A DNA stretch of 64,000 bases from Eubacterium sp. (GTDB lineage: Bacteria; Bacillota; Clostridia; Lachnospirales; Lachnospiraceae). The stretch spans positions 62,001 through 126,000 of the forward strand of contig JAFZRN010000033.1 of NCBI GenBank assembly GCA_017619835.1, in the 5' to 3' direction. Made by a program: the position numbers and the translations under genes. Every line of letters starts with the position of its first letter. Position 1 is the first letter of the stretch. Positions 49,401 through 57,400 of the stretch are shown in pieces. Below the pieces are notes generated by a model, which saw nothing but the letters and a program-made list of their open reading frames with translations, searched no databases and was not told the origin of the DNA.

Positions 49401-52400
49401 TATAATTATTCTTTCCTTCAAATGTAAGTGTAGCCGTACCAAAATCAGGATTATCATTTGTATAAGCCTTTTTATTATTTGAATAACTATAATCAAAATC
49501 CGTAAGACTACTATTAGGATCATATCTCATCACCACCGGATCAGAATCAGAGCCATTTAGATAAGCATATAACAAACCGTCCACAGATGGAGTTATATTA
49601 TTAGCAGTATAAATCTGATCATCAATAGCATTTTCAGTTACAAACAAATCTCCTTTTCTTAAGATAGATTTGGTTCCAATATTTTGAATGTTATATGGAG
49701 CTATAGTATATTCATATACAAAGGACGACGGATAATCTTCAGTAGCTGCAAAGTTTCCAAGTCCTGTAACAAGTACTTTATGCTGTCCAGCAAGAACAAG
49801 ATCATCTGTCATACTTCCATCAAAATACGGATCAACCTGATAATCTTCACCTTCATCAAGCACTTCAGTAACACCATCTACAGTATAGGAAATCTTTAAT
49901 CCCGGTTTTTGAGCAGCAGCGTTATATATCAAAGAATCTATCTGTTCAACCGTTATCTTTCCATCAGAACTGATATCAGTTCCATCACCAATAGATCTTG
50001 GGAAAATCCTATATGGAACATTTAATGTACCAGTATATAATCCATTGGATCCCATTTTGTATGTGATGCTGTAATCACCCACTCCCAAACCATTTACGAA
50101 CGAATCAGTGTATACAAAATCTACGCCTTCGCCTTCTGAGTTGAGTTGATAATTATTTCCTCTTGAATCGATGTTCCTTACTGTAAGGCCCGGAACAATA
50201 TTATGATTCCCGCCTCGAGGAAGATAAATATATGAATCAGCATTCTGAGTCATATTGGTATTAATATCCGTAACATCTATATGAGAATCATTTAACGGAG
50301 CAGTAATTGTAGCAGAAGAATACCCTGACACACCTCCGCTTGTAGCAATTATTCTGGTAGATCCAACTTTTGAAGTCGTAGCAGTACTTGATGAACCCTG
50401 AGAATCACTTAACGATAATATGTCAGTATTTTCAACACTCCAATTAACTGTAGCATCATTAATGATTTCAGTATGTCCCGTTCCAGCCTTATATACAGTT
50501 ACCTGAAGCGTTCTACCTATATTATCATATGTTTCAGTCCAGTCTTCAGGATCTACAACAACATCTCCTGTTTCTTTGACTTTTATAGAAATTGATGCTA
50601 AAGGATAAAGAGTTTTATGCATTGTATTTCCATGCATATGCATTGCATATACTCTGATCCTTACACCATTTTTAGTCAGCGGATTATCATCTGTAACTTC
50701 TAATGCCTCAACATTTCCTTCCTGATCAACAGAAACGTAAGCAGGATAATCAGATTCCCAATAAAGATCTTCATCAGCATCTACAGGATCTGTGACAGCA
50801 ACAAGTTTTGAAGACTCACCTTTGCTAAGTGTCGGATTTGTACTATTGTTATTCTGCAGCCTTAATGATGTTATTTCTAAAACTCGTTTCTTTATATTCA
50901 CTCTGATATCTTTTGTTATTGAATCATTACTTGTTGATGTAGCATTTAAAACAGCATAATCTTCTGCTCCCTGATTCAATTCAAGCAAAGTGGTTCTTAA
51001 ATCTGTTGATGAATCTGTATTTGTGATATAAGCAGAATTATGAGTGACGTTATAGATGATCTGATCAACAGCACCATCTGCTGCATCGCCGGGATATGAT
51101 GTTACAGTTGTGTTTTCATCTGTATACATATCAAATGAATCACCAGCTATATATTCACTTACATCATTATAACCACCTAAAACAGGAAGATATGTTACAG
51201 TCAGATCCTGTTTTGCCGAAGGGAAAACCTGCAGTAAAAATGAAGTACTTATATTCGTTACTGCATGTTCATCATCAACTGCATCTCTGCTGGTTGAAAT
51301 ATCAATATTAAAATCCTCAACCTGAGAAACATCTTTAATAACCTTAAATGTATATACAAATATATTACCAGCCGGATTTTCCGGTTCAGAAACACTTAGG
51401 TATTCGTAAACATCATTTATCTGAGAAGAATTAGATGAACTTATTCTTACAGATAACGGTTCATCCGCATTTTCATCCTCCACAACAATTAGTTTTATAG
51501 TATTGTTATATCTTACTATAGCAGTTCTGGAACTCTGATAAACACTTTGCGAATCACCAACAACATTGGAATCATCTATATCATTCTGATATACGACAAG
51601 TCTTTCGGTTGGTTTAGACACAATAACAGTACATGAATTTTCAATACTTTCATCTTCACTCTTAACTTTTAACGTGAATCTGCCAGGCTGATCAAATGTA
51701 TAAGAGTTATTTATTCTGTCCCTGTCTCCAATTTCAATATTATTAAGGAAATACCTAAAATAATCGTCCGACTTTATCTCTTCATTACCATTCATTTTTC
51801 CGGTATGACCAATGATAAGATTTTCCAGATTAACTGTTGTTCCAACCCTAAAATTGTATGTCACATCACCTTCAGTTACTTCATTACCATTTTTAACAAA
51901 TCCAATAGCAGTAGCTTTATCCCACTGTTTTATATTCATCCTGGTAATACTTTGAAGTTTTCTTTTAAGCAATGCAACACAAGAATTATTTTCAGCTTCT
52001 CTGTCAATTCCACTATTGGTTTCAGCCATTACATATATCTCACCAATTCCTCTGCTACTGTAAGCATTAAATATAGCCGGCTGAGTCTGTTCTTTTGTTT
52101 TTCCTCCGTCAACGGGCGGACTTATAGTACCATTTACATTTTCTAATTCTTCTTCAGTCATAGCTTTTTCGGAATCGTCAACGAAATAACCACTCTTTTT
52201 CAAAATATTAGTCGGATAATTTGTGCCCTTAAGAATATACCAGTTATAGCCATCTGTACCCTCAGGCAAAGAAAGGCTCCTGCCGTCTGTAACTGCTATA
52301 TTAGTATTGCGTCCTTGTCTCACAGTGTATATATTTTCCTCAATACTAAATTGTGTAGTTCTTGCCATAACATGTACAGTAAGAGTATATCCAAGAGTAT

Positions 52401-53091
52401 AAGTTGAAGAATTTCCCTGCTCATCTGTAACAACTTCATTACCGGAAAAGTGAATATAAGTCGAACCGACAACACCTTCCCTGGCAACGATCCTAATCTT
52501 TCCTTTTTTATTATCTATTGGAGTAATGGTATAATAAACATTCTGATTTGCAATCCATACTCCAGTACTTTCATCCTGAGGAACACCCTCCTCATCTGGT
52601 TCAACATAAAGAGTTGATCCGCCCACACTGCTGTCAATTGAAAGAGTTTTTCCATTCATAACAGCATCATTTACGTCATATGTTCCAATACCGGTAAGGT
52701 ATTCATTGCTTTTTTCATTTGCAGCAAAATATGCATAAAATGGAAGCTCAGAATCATACTCCAATTCTACTGCAGTTCCGGCATCAATATATAGATTGTC
52801 GCTCTGCTTTCCAGATGCATTTCCGAGTCTGACCGTAGTTAATGTGTTTTTATCATAGGTTTCAGTTGCAGTAACATATACTGTCTTTTCACCTATCTTG
52901 TTTCCTTCATTATCAAACACATCCTGCATCTGTTTTTGATATAGACTTTTACCAGAAAGGGTAATTGTCTTATTCTCTTCCGTATTTTCAGCTGCATTAA
53001 CACTTTTCACACTTCCCATACCAATGCCCGAAAACAGCATAGCTACAGACAGAATGACAGCGAAAATACGATGGAACGTCTTTGTCTTCAT
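43468..53091 (-). CDS. giant bacterial Ig-like (Big_2) surface protein with C-terminal LRR
   Basis: I take ATG 53089-53091 as start (3207 residues), with GAAGGGAG upstream. The signal peptide is about residues 1-33 (VNAAENTE). The body is a chain of Ig-like domains, many of the Big_2 type with the phrase VxWxSSNxxVIxI; the last four or so (from about 2500) show it best. Two blocks of about 900 residues in the middle (DNA about 47850-50480 and 45150-47740) are a tandem duplication. A Gly/Ser/Asp/Lys linker (KPSGGDDKPSGGNDD) near 3040 precedes three or four LRR_5 repeats (about 3085-3165) and a Lys-rich tail ending LKKSGLPKKAKVK. There is no LPXTG, SLH or membrane anchor. It is likely an extended surface or biofilm protein. 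Confidence 0.88.
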   Translation of the reverse strand: MKTKTFHRIFAVILSVAMLFSGIGMGSVKSVNAAENTEENKTITLSGKSLYQKQMQDVFDNEGNKIGEKTVYVTATETYDKNTLTTVRLGNASGKQSDNLYIDAGTAVELEYDSELPFYAYFAANEKSNEYLTGIGTYDVNDAVMNGKTLSIDSSVGGSTLYVEPDEEGVPQDESTGVWIANQNVYYTITPIDNKKGKIRIVAREGVVGSTYIHFSGNEVVTDEQGNSSTYTLGYTLTVHVMARTTQFSIEENIYTVRQGRNTNIAVTDGRSLSLPEGTDGYNWYILKGTNYPTNILKKSGYFVDDSEKAMTEEELENVNGTISPPVDGGKTKEQTQPAIFNAYSSRGIGEIYVMAETNSGIDREAENNSCVALLKRKLQSITRMNIKQWDKATAIGFVKNGNEVTEGDVTYNFRVGTTVNLENLIIGHTGKMNGNEEIKSDDYFRYFLNNIEIGDRDRINNSYTFDQPGRFTLKVKSEDESIENSCTVIVSKPTERLVVYQNDIDDSNVVGDSQSVYQSSRTAIVRYNNTIKLIVVEDENADEPLSVRISSSNSSQINDVYEYLSVSEPENPAGNIFVYTFKVIKDVSQVEDFNIDISTSRDAVDDEHAVTNISTSFLLQVFPSAKQDLTVTYLPVLGGYNDVSEYIAGDSFDMYTDENTTVTSYPGDAADGAVDQIIYNVTHNSAYITNTDSSTDLRTTLLELNQGAEDYAVLNATSTSNDSITKDIRVNIKKRVLEITSLRLQNNNSTNPTLSKGESSKLVAVTDPVDADEDLYWESDYPAYVSVDQEGNVEALEVTDDNPLTKNGVRIRVYAMHMHGNTMHKTLYPLASISIKVKETGDVVVDPEDWTETYDNIGRTLQVTVYKAGTGHTEIINDATVNWSVENTDILSLSDSQGSSSTATTSKVGSTRIIATSGGVSGYSSATITAPLNDSHIDVTDINTNMTQNADSYIYLPRGGNHNIVPGLTVRNIDSRGNNYQLNSEGEGVDFVYTDSFVNGLGVGDYSITYKMGSNGLYTGTLNVPYRIFPRSIGDGTDISSDGKITVEQIDSLIYNAAAQKPGLKISYTVDGVTEVLDEGEDYQVDPYFDGSMTDDLVLAGQHKVLVTGLGNFAATEDYPSSFVYEYTIAPYNIQNIGTKSILRKGDLFVTENAIDDQIYTANNITPSVDGLLYAYLNGSDSDPVVMRYDPNSSLTDFDYSYSNNKKAYTNDNPDFGTATLTFEGKNNYTGTVSTTFKILRKDISSDVFVESIPNQVFTGFRIEPDVSVYYGSSAEFSSEELESGKDYEVSYLDNVDSQVVSGKSASVVISGKGNYTGSRTQPFTIEQADLSDSETVIISDIPDQYDCGTFLKPPVSVRYGGYTLIEGEDFTPFYGRDNGTNLEYNYSVGENKGVVAILPVEQGNFRASRPTTICGRFGQEKFFNIVDKTITHKADSITIKRIVSDPNESTDLIKPNTIFVNAVGGVTENTTVQFEIEAICSTGECDDPIFVTVPDEDLGKFNCSVETLDFVQGNKAVLTVTGGPGAATGKIYLATKGGYNMAVAVVVNDPATNVQLVYDTNKTDMRNVISNISNGVTSVREKHDFYLIANLSRGNRDEVIWESDNESVATVDVTGKVTAHGQGKATISATTKASELFDGGVKGYITMNVFGNVMAETLSIEPEISQIRTGRIMQLNGSAVGENGSVVTENLVWKSDNENIVEIIDGRETSAVTIEAKSPGTTTLHYGSEFEDGNEATLEITVYDPSISVSIREFLSKDADDIGMINGVVNTPINVFGVVVDEDLDKLKDDAKVEWTPGNEDILTVEYNNENNTSVNLLFHKVGTTTLTVESGGETALYNVTVTAPLNGANGPDDPYVSVSDVEDCTYLPNGLVPTFEEKAISSVDSRGAQYKLEKAKDYVISNNYPKGGAVGNYVYTLSKAVNGLYTDSLDIPYSVLAKSIGVGDEPDAEITVEQKDSLTYNASPQIPDLKISYTVGDETEVLAKNAYQIDPYYDGYSMDNLTSAGQHKVLVSGLGNYTGSFVYEYTIAPYNIQEIGKNSILRKDGSYVTKDAIPDQTYTAKEITPSVDWLLFAFINGSNSEPVVMNYNPDSSITDFEYSYSDNVNAFSEDNSRFGTATITFVGKNNYTGTVSTTFKIVKKDISTEIYIPEIPVQAYTGFEIEPEVSAYYGSSDTYYNEKLESGEDFTVSFEDNKLSTEVSRKNATVTITGKRNYTGTTTRQFVIGQADLSDPDVVTIDSIPDQYDCGTLLTPPITVRMGEYTLVKDVDYLVSYGNGIDKKYNVSQGTNAGVVTITPVPGGNFMAIKNMTTVRGVLGQEAFFNIVTNSAAVKADAITITQENGDALINGKIYVNKEKNGFSDNTTLKFKIKSVMNDGSESNDAVYAYADEGTERFFEYSVKNLNSDTSGNEAELTITGREAGTAQIKLRTKKGTAKNVDVIILEPASDIRIIMDNKEVSNGDQYMLRENHDYNLEAVFDSGSVTDTVTWSVDDESIAVINEEGKLTTLTTGSIRVFAETNPSLLYPGGIKAVANFNIEENNLAENVVIRNGYDVISKLDLQLDGTITLTGVATRTFGEVTEQLEWTSSDENVISIIDGRTTGTATIKAVGPGTATISYGSKLDENEGGVRASCEVSVLVPVTQVGLSSNSLTVEQGGTVDLKATFNEYAADEFIWTSSNPEAVTISGTSTESANSQTVTLNGLKAGAESTITVVSRTNPSALATCKVQVVDKNAEYVDIEAINATILNGEITIKTGDYLSLKGISSNSSGTISEALKWKSSNNGILRIIGSDSSSEVKLNALSSGTVTVTYGSTKEGGVTASVTVHIVDSVMYINVDKTEVNLSEGEKTTITASFNDKATGQFDWKADDTSVVKIEGASGNITNSETVTVTGLTPGKQTKITVSSKDDANISETIIVKIAENMAESVTLDKTSAEVIKGNTLTLKGTATRSKGVITEALEWKTSNPNVIKITSGQGTDTAVFTAVAAGEATITYGSKISGGKIAECKVTVKNAESSTQSGTEDKPSGGDDKPSGGNDDSSADEGKVGSTKTIGDNTYTVKSENELVFTSVSDSATKVVIPAEVTINGKSYKVTEIAKNAFAGNSKLKSVTIGSNVETIGDNAFKNCKSLTKIVIPSKVKTIGKNAFAGCKKLKTITIKSKKLTKIGKKAFKTIKKGATFKCPKAKKSKYKKLLKKSGLPKKAKVK
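45150..47740 (-). repeat. tandem block, copy 2 (C-terminal copy)
   Basis: Second copy of the internal duplication in the giant Ig-like protein. Matching landmarks lie 2700 bases from copy 1, for example TGTTGTACTAACAGTACCGG near 46683 against a near-identical stretch near 49383. Boundaries are approximate, and copies differ at many positions. Confidence 0.75.
47850..50480 (-). repeat. tandem block, copy 1 (N-terminal copy)
   Basis: First copy of the duplication. It codes for the order TAPLN, DSRG, YSVLAKSIG- or RIFPRSIG-type, APYNIQ, GKNNYTGTVSTTFKI, DIPDQYDCGT, REKHDF and DNENIVEIIDGR, and the same order follows in copy 2. Boundaries are approximate. Confidence 0.75.
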
Positions 53092-53160
53092 GTTTTTCTC
53101 TCCCTTCAAAACATTATATTTTTAGTAGTTTTTTACAAATTTTGCAACATATATGACAAT

Positions 53161-53189
53161 ATTTTATCAAATATATATATAAATATCAA
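53161..53189 (-). promoter_or_regulatory. promoter of the giant Ig-like protein
   Basis: On the - strand TTGATA (53189-53184), 17 bases, TAAAAT (53166-53161), each with five of six consensus matches. A further TTGACA lies immediately upstream at 53196-53191. The -35 region overlaps the last codon and stop of the flippase gene, giving a leader of about 65 bases. Confidence 0.7.
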
Positions 53190-54475
53190 CTGTCAACATC
53201 TGATTTCTTAACAATTATTACATATCCAAGAAGGTAAATTAAGTCAAGAAACAGCAATAATCCAAGATAGAACACGACCGCTCCGTTTATTCCATTTTTT
53301 GATACAGCCTTATCTGAGAATAAGAATGCTATTATCGAAACGATAAAATAACCTGATATAATAGTTTTTTGCTGTCTCATTATCGTAAGCAGAACCTGGA
53401 AGAGTGTGGAAAATGCCAGAAAGCCACTGCTTACCATCATAATCATAAGACTGTATTTGTATGGTTTTAAATCGGTATGATACATAAAAGAAAGAATGGG
53501 GATTCCCAACAACCACGCACCTGTTATACATATAACAGTAATCAGCAGTACAATCAGTGATTGTTTTAATGTTTCTTTTATATATTGCTTTCTGTTACCT
53601 TCATCCCATAAGCAAGACATTTTGTACATGACTGGATTCAGAATAAACATAAGAAAAATCTGCACCACAAAAACAGGCATTGCTATATATCCATATATTG
53701 CCTGACTTGAGTCGTCCATAAGCTTGTCTATGGATAAACGAGGCTCAGTTCCAATATATAAAGCAAGAAATGTTGCCAATGCTAAAGGTAGTGTTGCGAT
53801 GAGAAGACGAAGAATGCTCCCGGATGTTTGTTTTCCGGATTCATCCAGAGAAGTTTCTGTAGTTTTGTTCAGACAGCCTCTGGTTATATTAATGAACCAG
53901 AACATTATTATGATCGTAACAGTTGTTGTAATACATACAGACATGACCATATTTCTGGTCAGAACAAGCAGAACAGACCATAAAACGATATTTATGATAA
54001 ATCTCAAAGCCGTAGCCTTAGATGCAACATCCAATCGATCATTTCTCTGGTATTCACCGTAATATACATCTTCATACGCATCAGGAAGCTTATATATGCA
54101 CATCCAGATGATAATAAGTGTTTTTTCGATAGAATAATTTTTTGCGGTTTTTGCATATAGAACATATAAAACCGAAACCAGAGCCATTGTCAAAACACTT
54201 AATATTCTGGCAATCTTATAAGTTTTAAAACTATATTCTCTTTTTACGTCTGATACATGAAATGTCCTTACCCCGTATTTGCCAATGCAAAGGAACAGAT
54301 TGTTGAGAGTATTACCCATGGAAAAGATTCCTGCCGGGACTATCCCCAGCCCGGGAGTATGCGAGATTACGACAAGAAGTATCACCGACTGAAATGCCAT
54401 GGCGACACTTGCTATCATGTTCCATATAACGGCTGAACGCGCCGGATTTTTTGAATTCATGAGAAAAGTTTTCAA
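53186..54475 (-). CDS. flippase-like polytopic membrane protein
   Basis: The protein has 429 residues (or 424 if it starts at ATG 54458-54460; TTG at 54473-54475 has GAGG 12 bases upstream). About 12 hydrophobic helices fit the MOP superfamily of polysaccharide flippases (Wzx-like). The N-terminal SAVIWNMIASVAMAFQSVILLVVIS is typical of that group. It would move lipid-linked glycan units outward. It lies 15 bases after polC and is likely read with it. The nearby rfb genes and YfhO proteins support an envelope glycan role, but the substrate is not known. Confidence 0.7.
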   Translation of the reverse strand: MKTFLMNSKNPARSAVIWNMIASVAMAFQSVILLVVISHTPGLGIVPAGIFSMGNTLNNLFLCIGKYGVRTFHVSDVKREYSFKTYKIARILSVLTMALVSVLYVLYAKTAKNYSIEKTLIIIWMCIYKLPDAYEDVYYGEYQRNDRLDVASKATALRFIINIVLWSVLLVLTRNMVMSVCITTTVTIIIMFWFINITRGCLNKTTETSLDESGKQTSGSILRLLIATLPLALATFLALYIGTEPRLSIDKLMDDSSQAIYGYIAMPVFVVQIFLMFILNPVMYKMSCLWDEGNRKQYIKETLKQSLIVLLITVICITGAWLLGIPILSFMYHTDLKPYKYSLMIMMVSSGFLAFSTLFQVLLTIMRQQKTIISGYFIVSIIAFLFSDKAVSKNGINGAVVFYLGLLLFLDLIYLLGYVIIVKKSDVDS

Positions 54476-54490
54476 AATATAATTAAACCT

Positions 54491-57400
54491 CTATATAAAA
54501 TCAAACTGCAGCTGACTAGTCTTCGGCATATCTCCGAGAATGCCAAGCTCGTCCATTTTTTCAATTACTGTGTTACTGATCTTTGCTCGGCTGCGAAGCT
54601 CCTGCTGGGAAAGAAATACTCCTTGTTTAGCAGCTTCTTCAAGCTGGATTGCAGCCGTCTCTCCCATTCCTTCTATTGAGAGAAAGCTTGGCATGATCTT
54701 TCCGTCTATTATCTGGAATCGGTTTGCCTTTGCCTTATATATATCGATTGGGAGGAATTCAAAGCCACGTGCATACATTTCTTTTACAAGCTTCATATCC
54801 CGATAAAGAAGCTGTTCCTTGGCACTCATGCTGTTCTTATCCAGATCTTTATACTGATCGATCATAGAATCCAGATGATCTTCGCCAAGACACATGACCT
54901 CATATGAGAAAGCATCCGCTCTTATACTGTAATATGCCGTATAATATGCCAACGGATAATAAATCTTAAAGTACGCTACTCTCCAGGACATCATAACGTA
55001 TGCTACTGCGTGCGCTTTCGGGAACATGTATTTGATCTGTTCGCAGCTCCAGATATACCAGTCTGGTACACCGTGTTCCTCCATCGTCTGCTTATACTCC
55101 GGCCATTTATCACATTTACCGTTTGCAACGATACCTTTACGTACCTGCTCCATTATCTTGAATGCATCTCCCGGATCAAGCTGCTGATAGATAAGATAAA
55201 CCATAATATCGTCTCGACAGCAGATTGCGCTGGAGAGCTTACATTTACCTTCCTGAATCAGCTTCTGGGCATTTCCGAGCCATACATCAGTTCCGTGTGC
55301 AAGACCTGCAATACGGACAAGATCTGAAAAGCTCTGCGGATCCGCATCTATAAGCATCTGCATAGCAAATTCAGTTCCGAATTCAGGGATTCCGAGACAA
55401 CCAAGCGGCACTCCATTCATATCCTCGGGCTTGATCCCTATTACATCCGTTCCCTTGAAAAGCTGCATTACTTTCTTATCATCGAGAGGAATCTCTGTTG
55501 CCTTGATACCGGTCAGATCCTCAAGCCGCTTTATCATGGTAGGATCATCATGTCCAAGTATATCAAACTTTAAAAGATTATGCTCTATCGAGTGATAGTC
55601 AAAATGTGTTGTTATCGTATCCACGGTCATATCATTTGCAGGCTTCTGAACAGGAGTAAAGCTATATATCTCTTCCGTATCAGGCATAACAATGATTCCG
55701 CCGGGATGCTGGCCTGTAGTACGTTTAACATTTACACAGCCTTTTGCGAGTCGTTCAATCTCTGCTCTTCTCTTAGTTATATCTCTTGCCTCACAGTATT
55801 TAAGCACATAACCATAAGCAGTCTTTTCCGCAACGGAACCAACTGTTCCTGCTCTGAAGGAACACTCATCACCGAATATCTCACCAATGAATGCATGGGC
55901 TCTCGGCTGATACTCACCCGAGAAGTTAAGATCGATATCAGGTTCCTTATCACCCTTAAATCCAAGGAAGGTCTCGAACGGGATATCATGTCCTTCCTTT
56001 TTCATCTTTGTTCCGCAATGAGGACACTCTGCATCAGGCATATCACAACCGGACATTCCGGAGAAAGCCTTTACTCTTTCACTGTCAAATTCAGTATAGA
56101 AACACTTAGGACAAATATAGTGAGGAGGCAGAGGATTAACCTCTGTAATACCTGCCATAGTTGCAGCAAAAGAAGAACCTACCGAACCACGGGAACCAAC
56201 AAGATATCCATCATCATTTGACTTCCATACCAGCTTCTGTGCAATTATATACATAACAGAGTAACCATTTCCTATGATGGAATCCAGTTCTCTCTTAAGT
56301 CTGTCAGTAACAAGCTCCGGAGGATTCGGCCCGTATATCTCATGCATCTTTGTCTCGCAGATGTCGCGGAGTATCTGATCTGAATTCTCGATCACCGGAG
56401 GTGCCTTATCGGGACGTACAGGTGATATCTTATTAATCCATGAAGCCACAATATTTGTGTTGGTTATAACAACTTCCTTTGCCTTTTCTTCACCCAGATA
56501 TGAGAATTCTTCAAGCATCTCTTCTGTAGTTCTGAAATAAAGAGGAGGCTGTTTCTCCATCTCTTCTTTTACGGAATTAACCTTCTTAGGCTCCTGATCC
56601 TTCTTTGCAAGCTTCTCTTCCATCTTCTGGGCTTCTGTTTTCTTCGATGGCTGACCTTTCTTATCTCCTTCAAGGATTATTGCTCTATATATAGCATCCT
56701 CAGGTTCAAGAAAATGAACATCTCCTGTTGCGCAGACAGGCTTATCATATCTTTCACCCAGCTCTACTATCTTTCGGTTGATATCTCTTAAATCTTCTTC
56801 GTTTCGTATTGATTCTTCCCTATCATCTTCAATCAGATATCTGTTGTTTCCAATAGGCTGGATTTCAAGATAATCGAAGAATCTTACGATCCTTGCAAGT
56901 TCTTCTTCATCTTCATCATTCAGGATAGCCTGATACAGTTCACCCGAAGAACAGGCAGAACCGACTATGAGTCCTTCCCTGTATTTTTCAATAAGTGACA
57001 TAGGAATCTTGGGCCTCTTATTGAGACCGACTCCGCCGAAATACTTGATATGAGCATCGGAAACAAGCCTGTAAAGATTGGTCCTTCCGACCTCATCCTT
57101 GCAGAATATGATTCCATGATATGCCCTTGTCTTCCTGATCATATCCGGTGATGCATTTCCTAGCTTATTCAGGTCATCAACAGTCTTAGAATCGGATTTA
57201 TTGATCAGTTTCATGAGATTGATAAAGATATCCGTTGTTACCTCGGCATCATCAACAGCTCTGTGGTGATGTGCATTGGTAAGTCCGAAATGTTTTGTCA
57301 GTTTATCCAGAGTATACTTTCCGAGATCCGGCAGGAATACATATGCAAGTGTCATGGTATCCAGTGCCGTAAAGTCATACTCCAGCCCAAGCCTTCTGGC

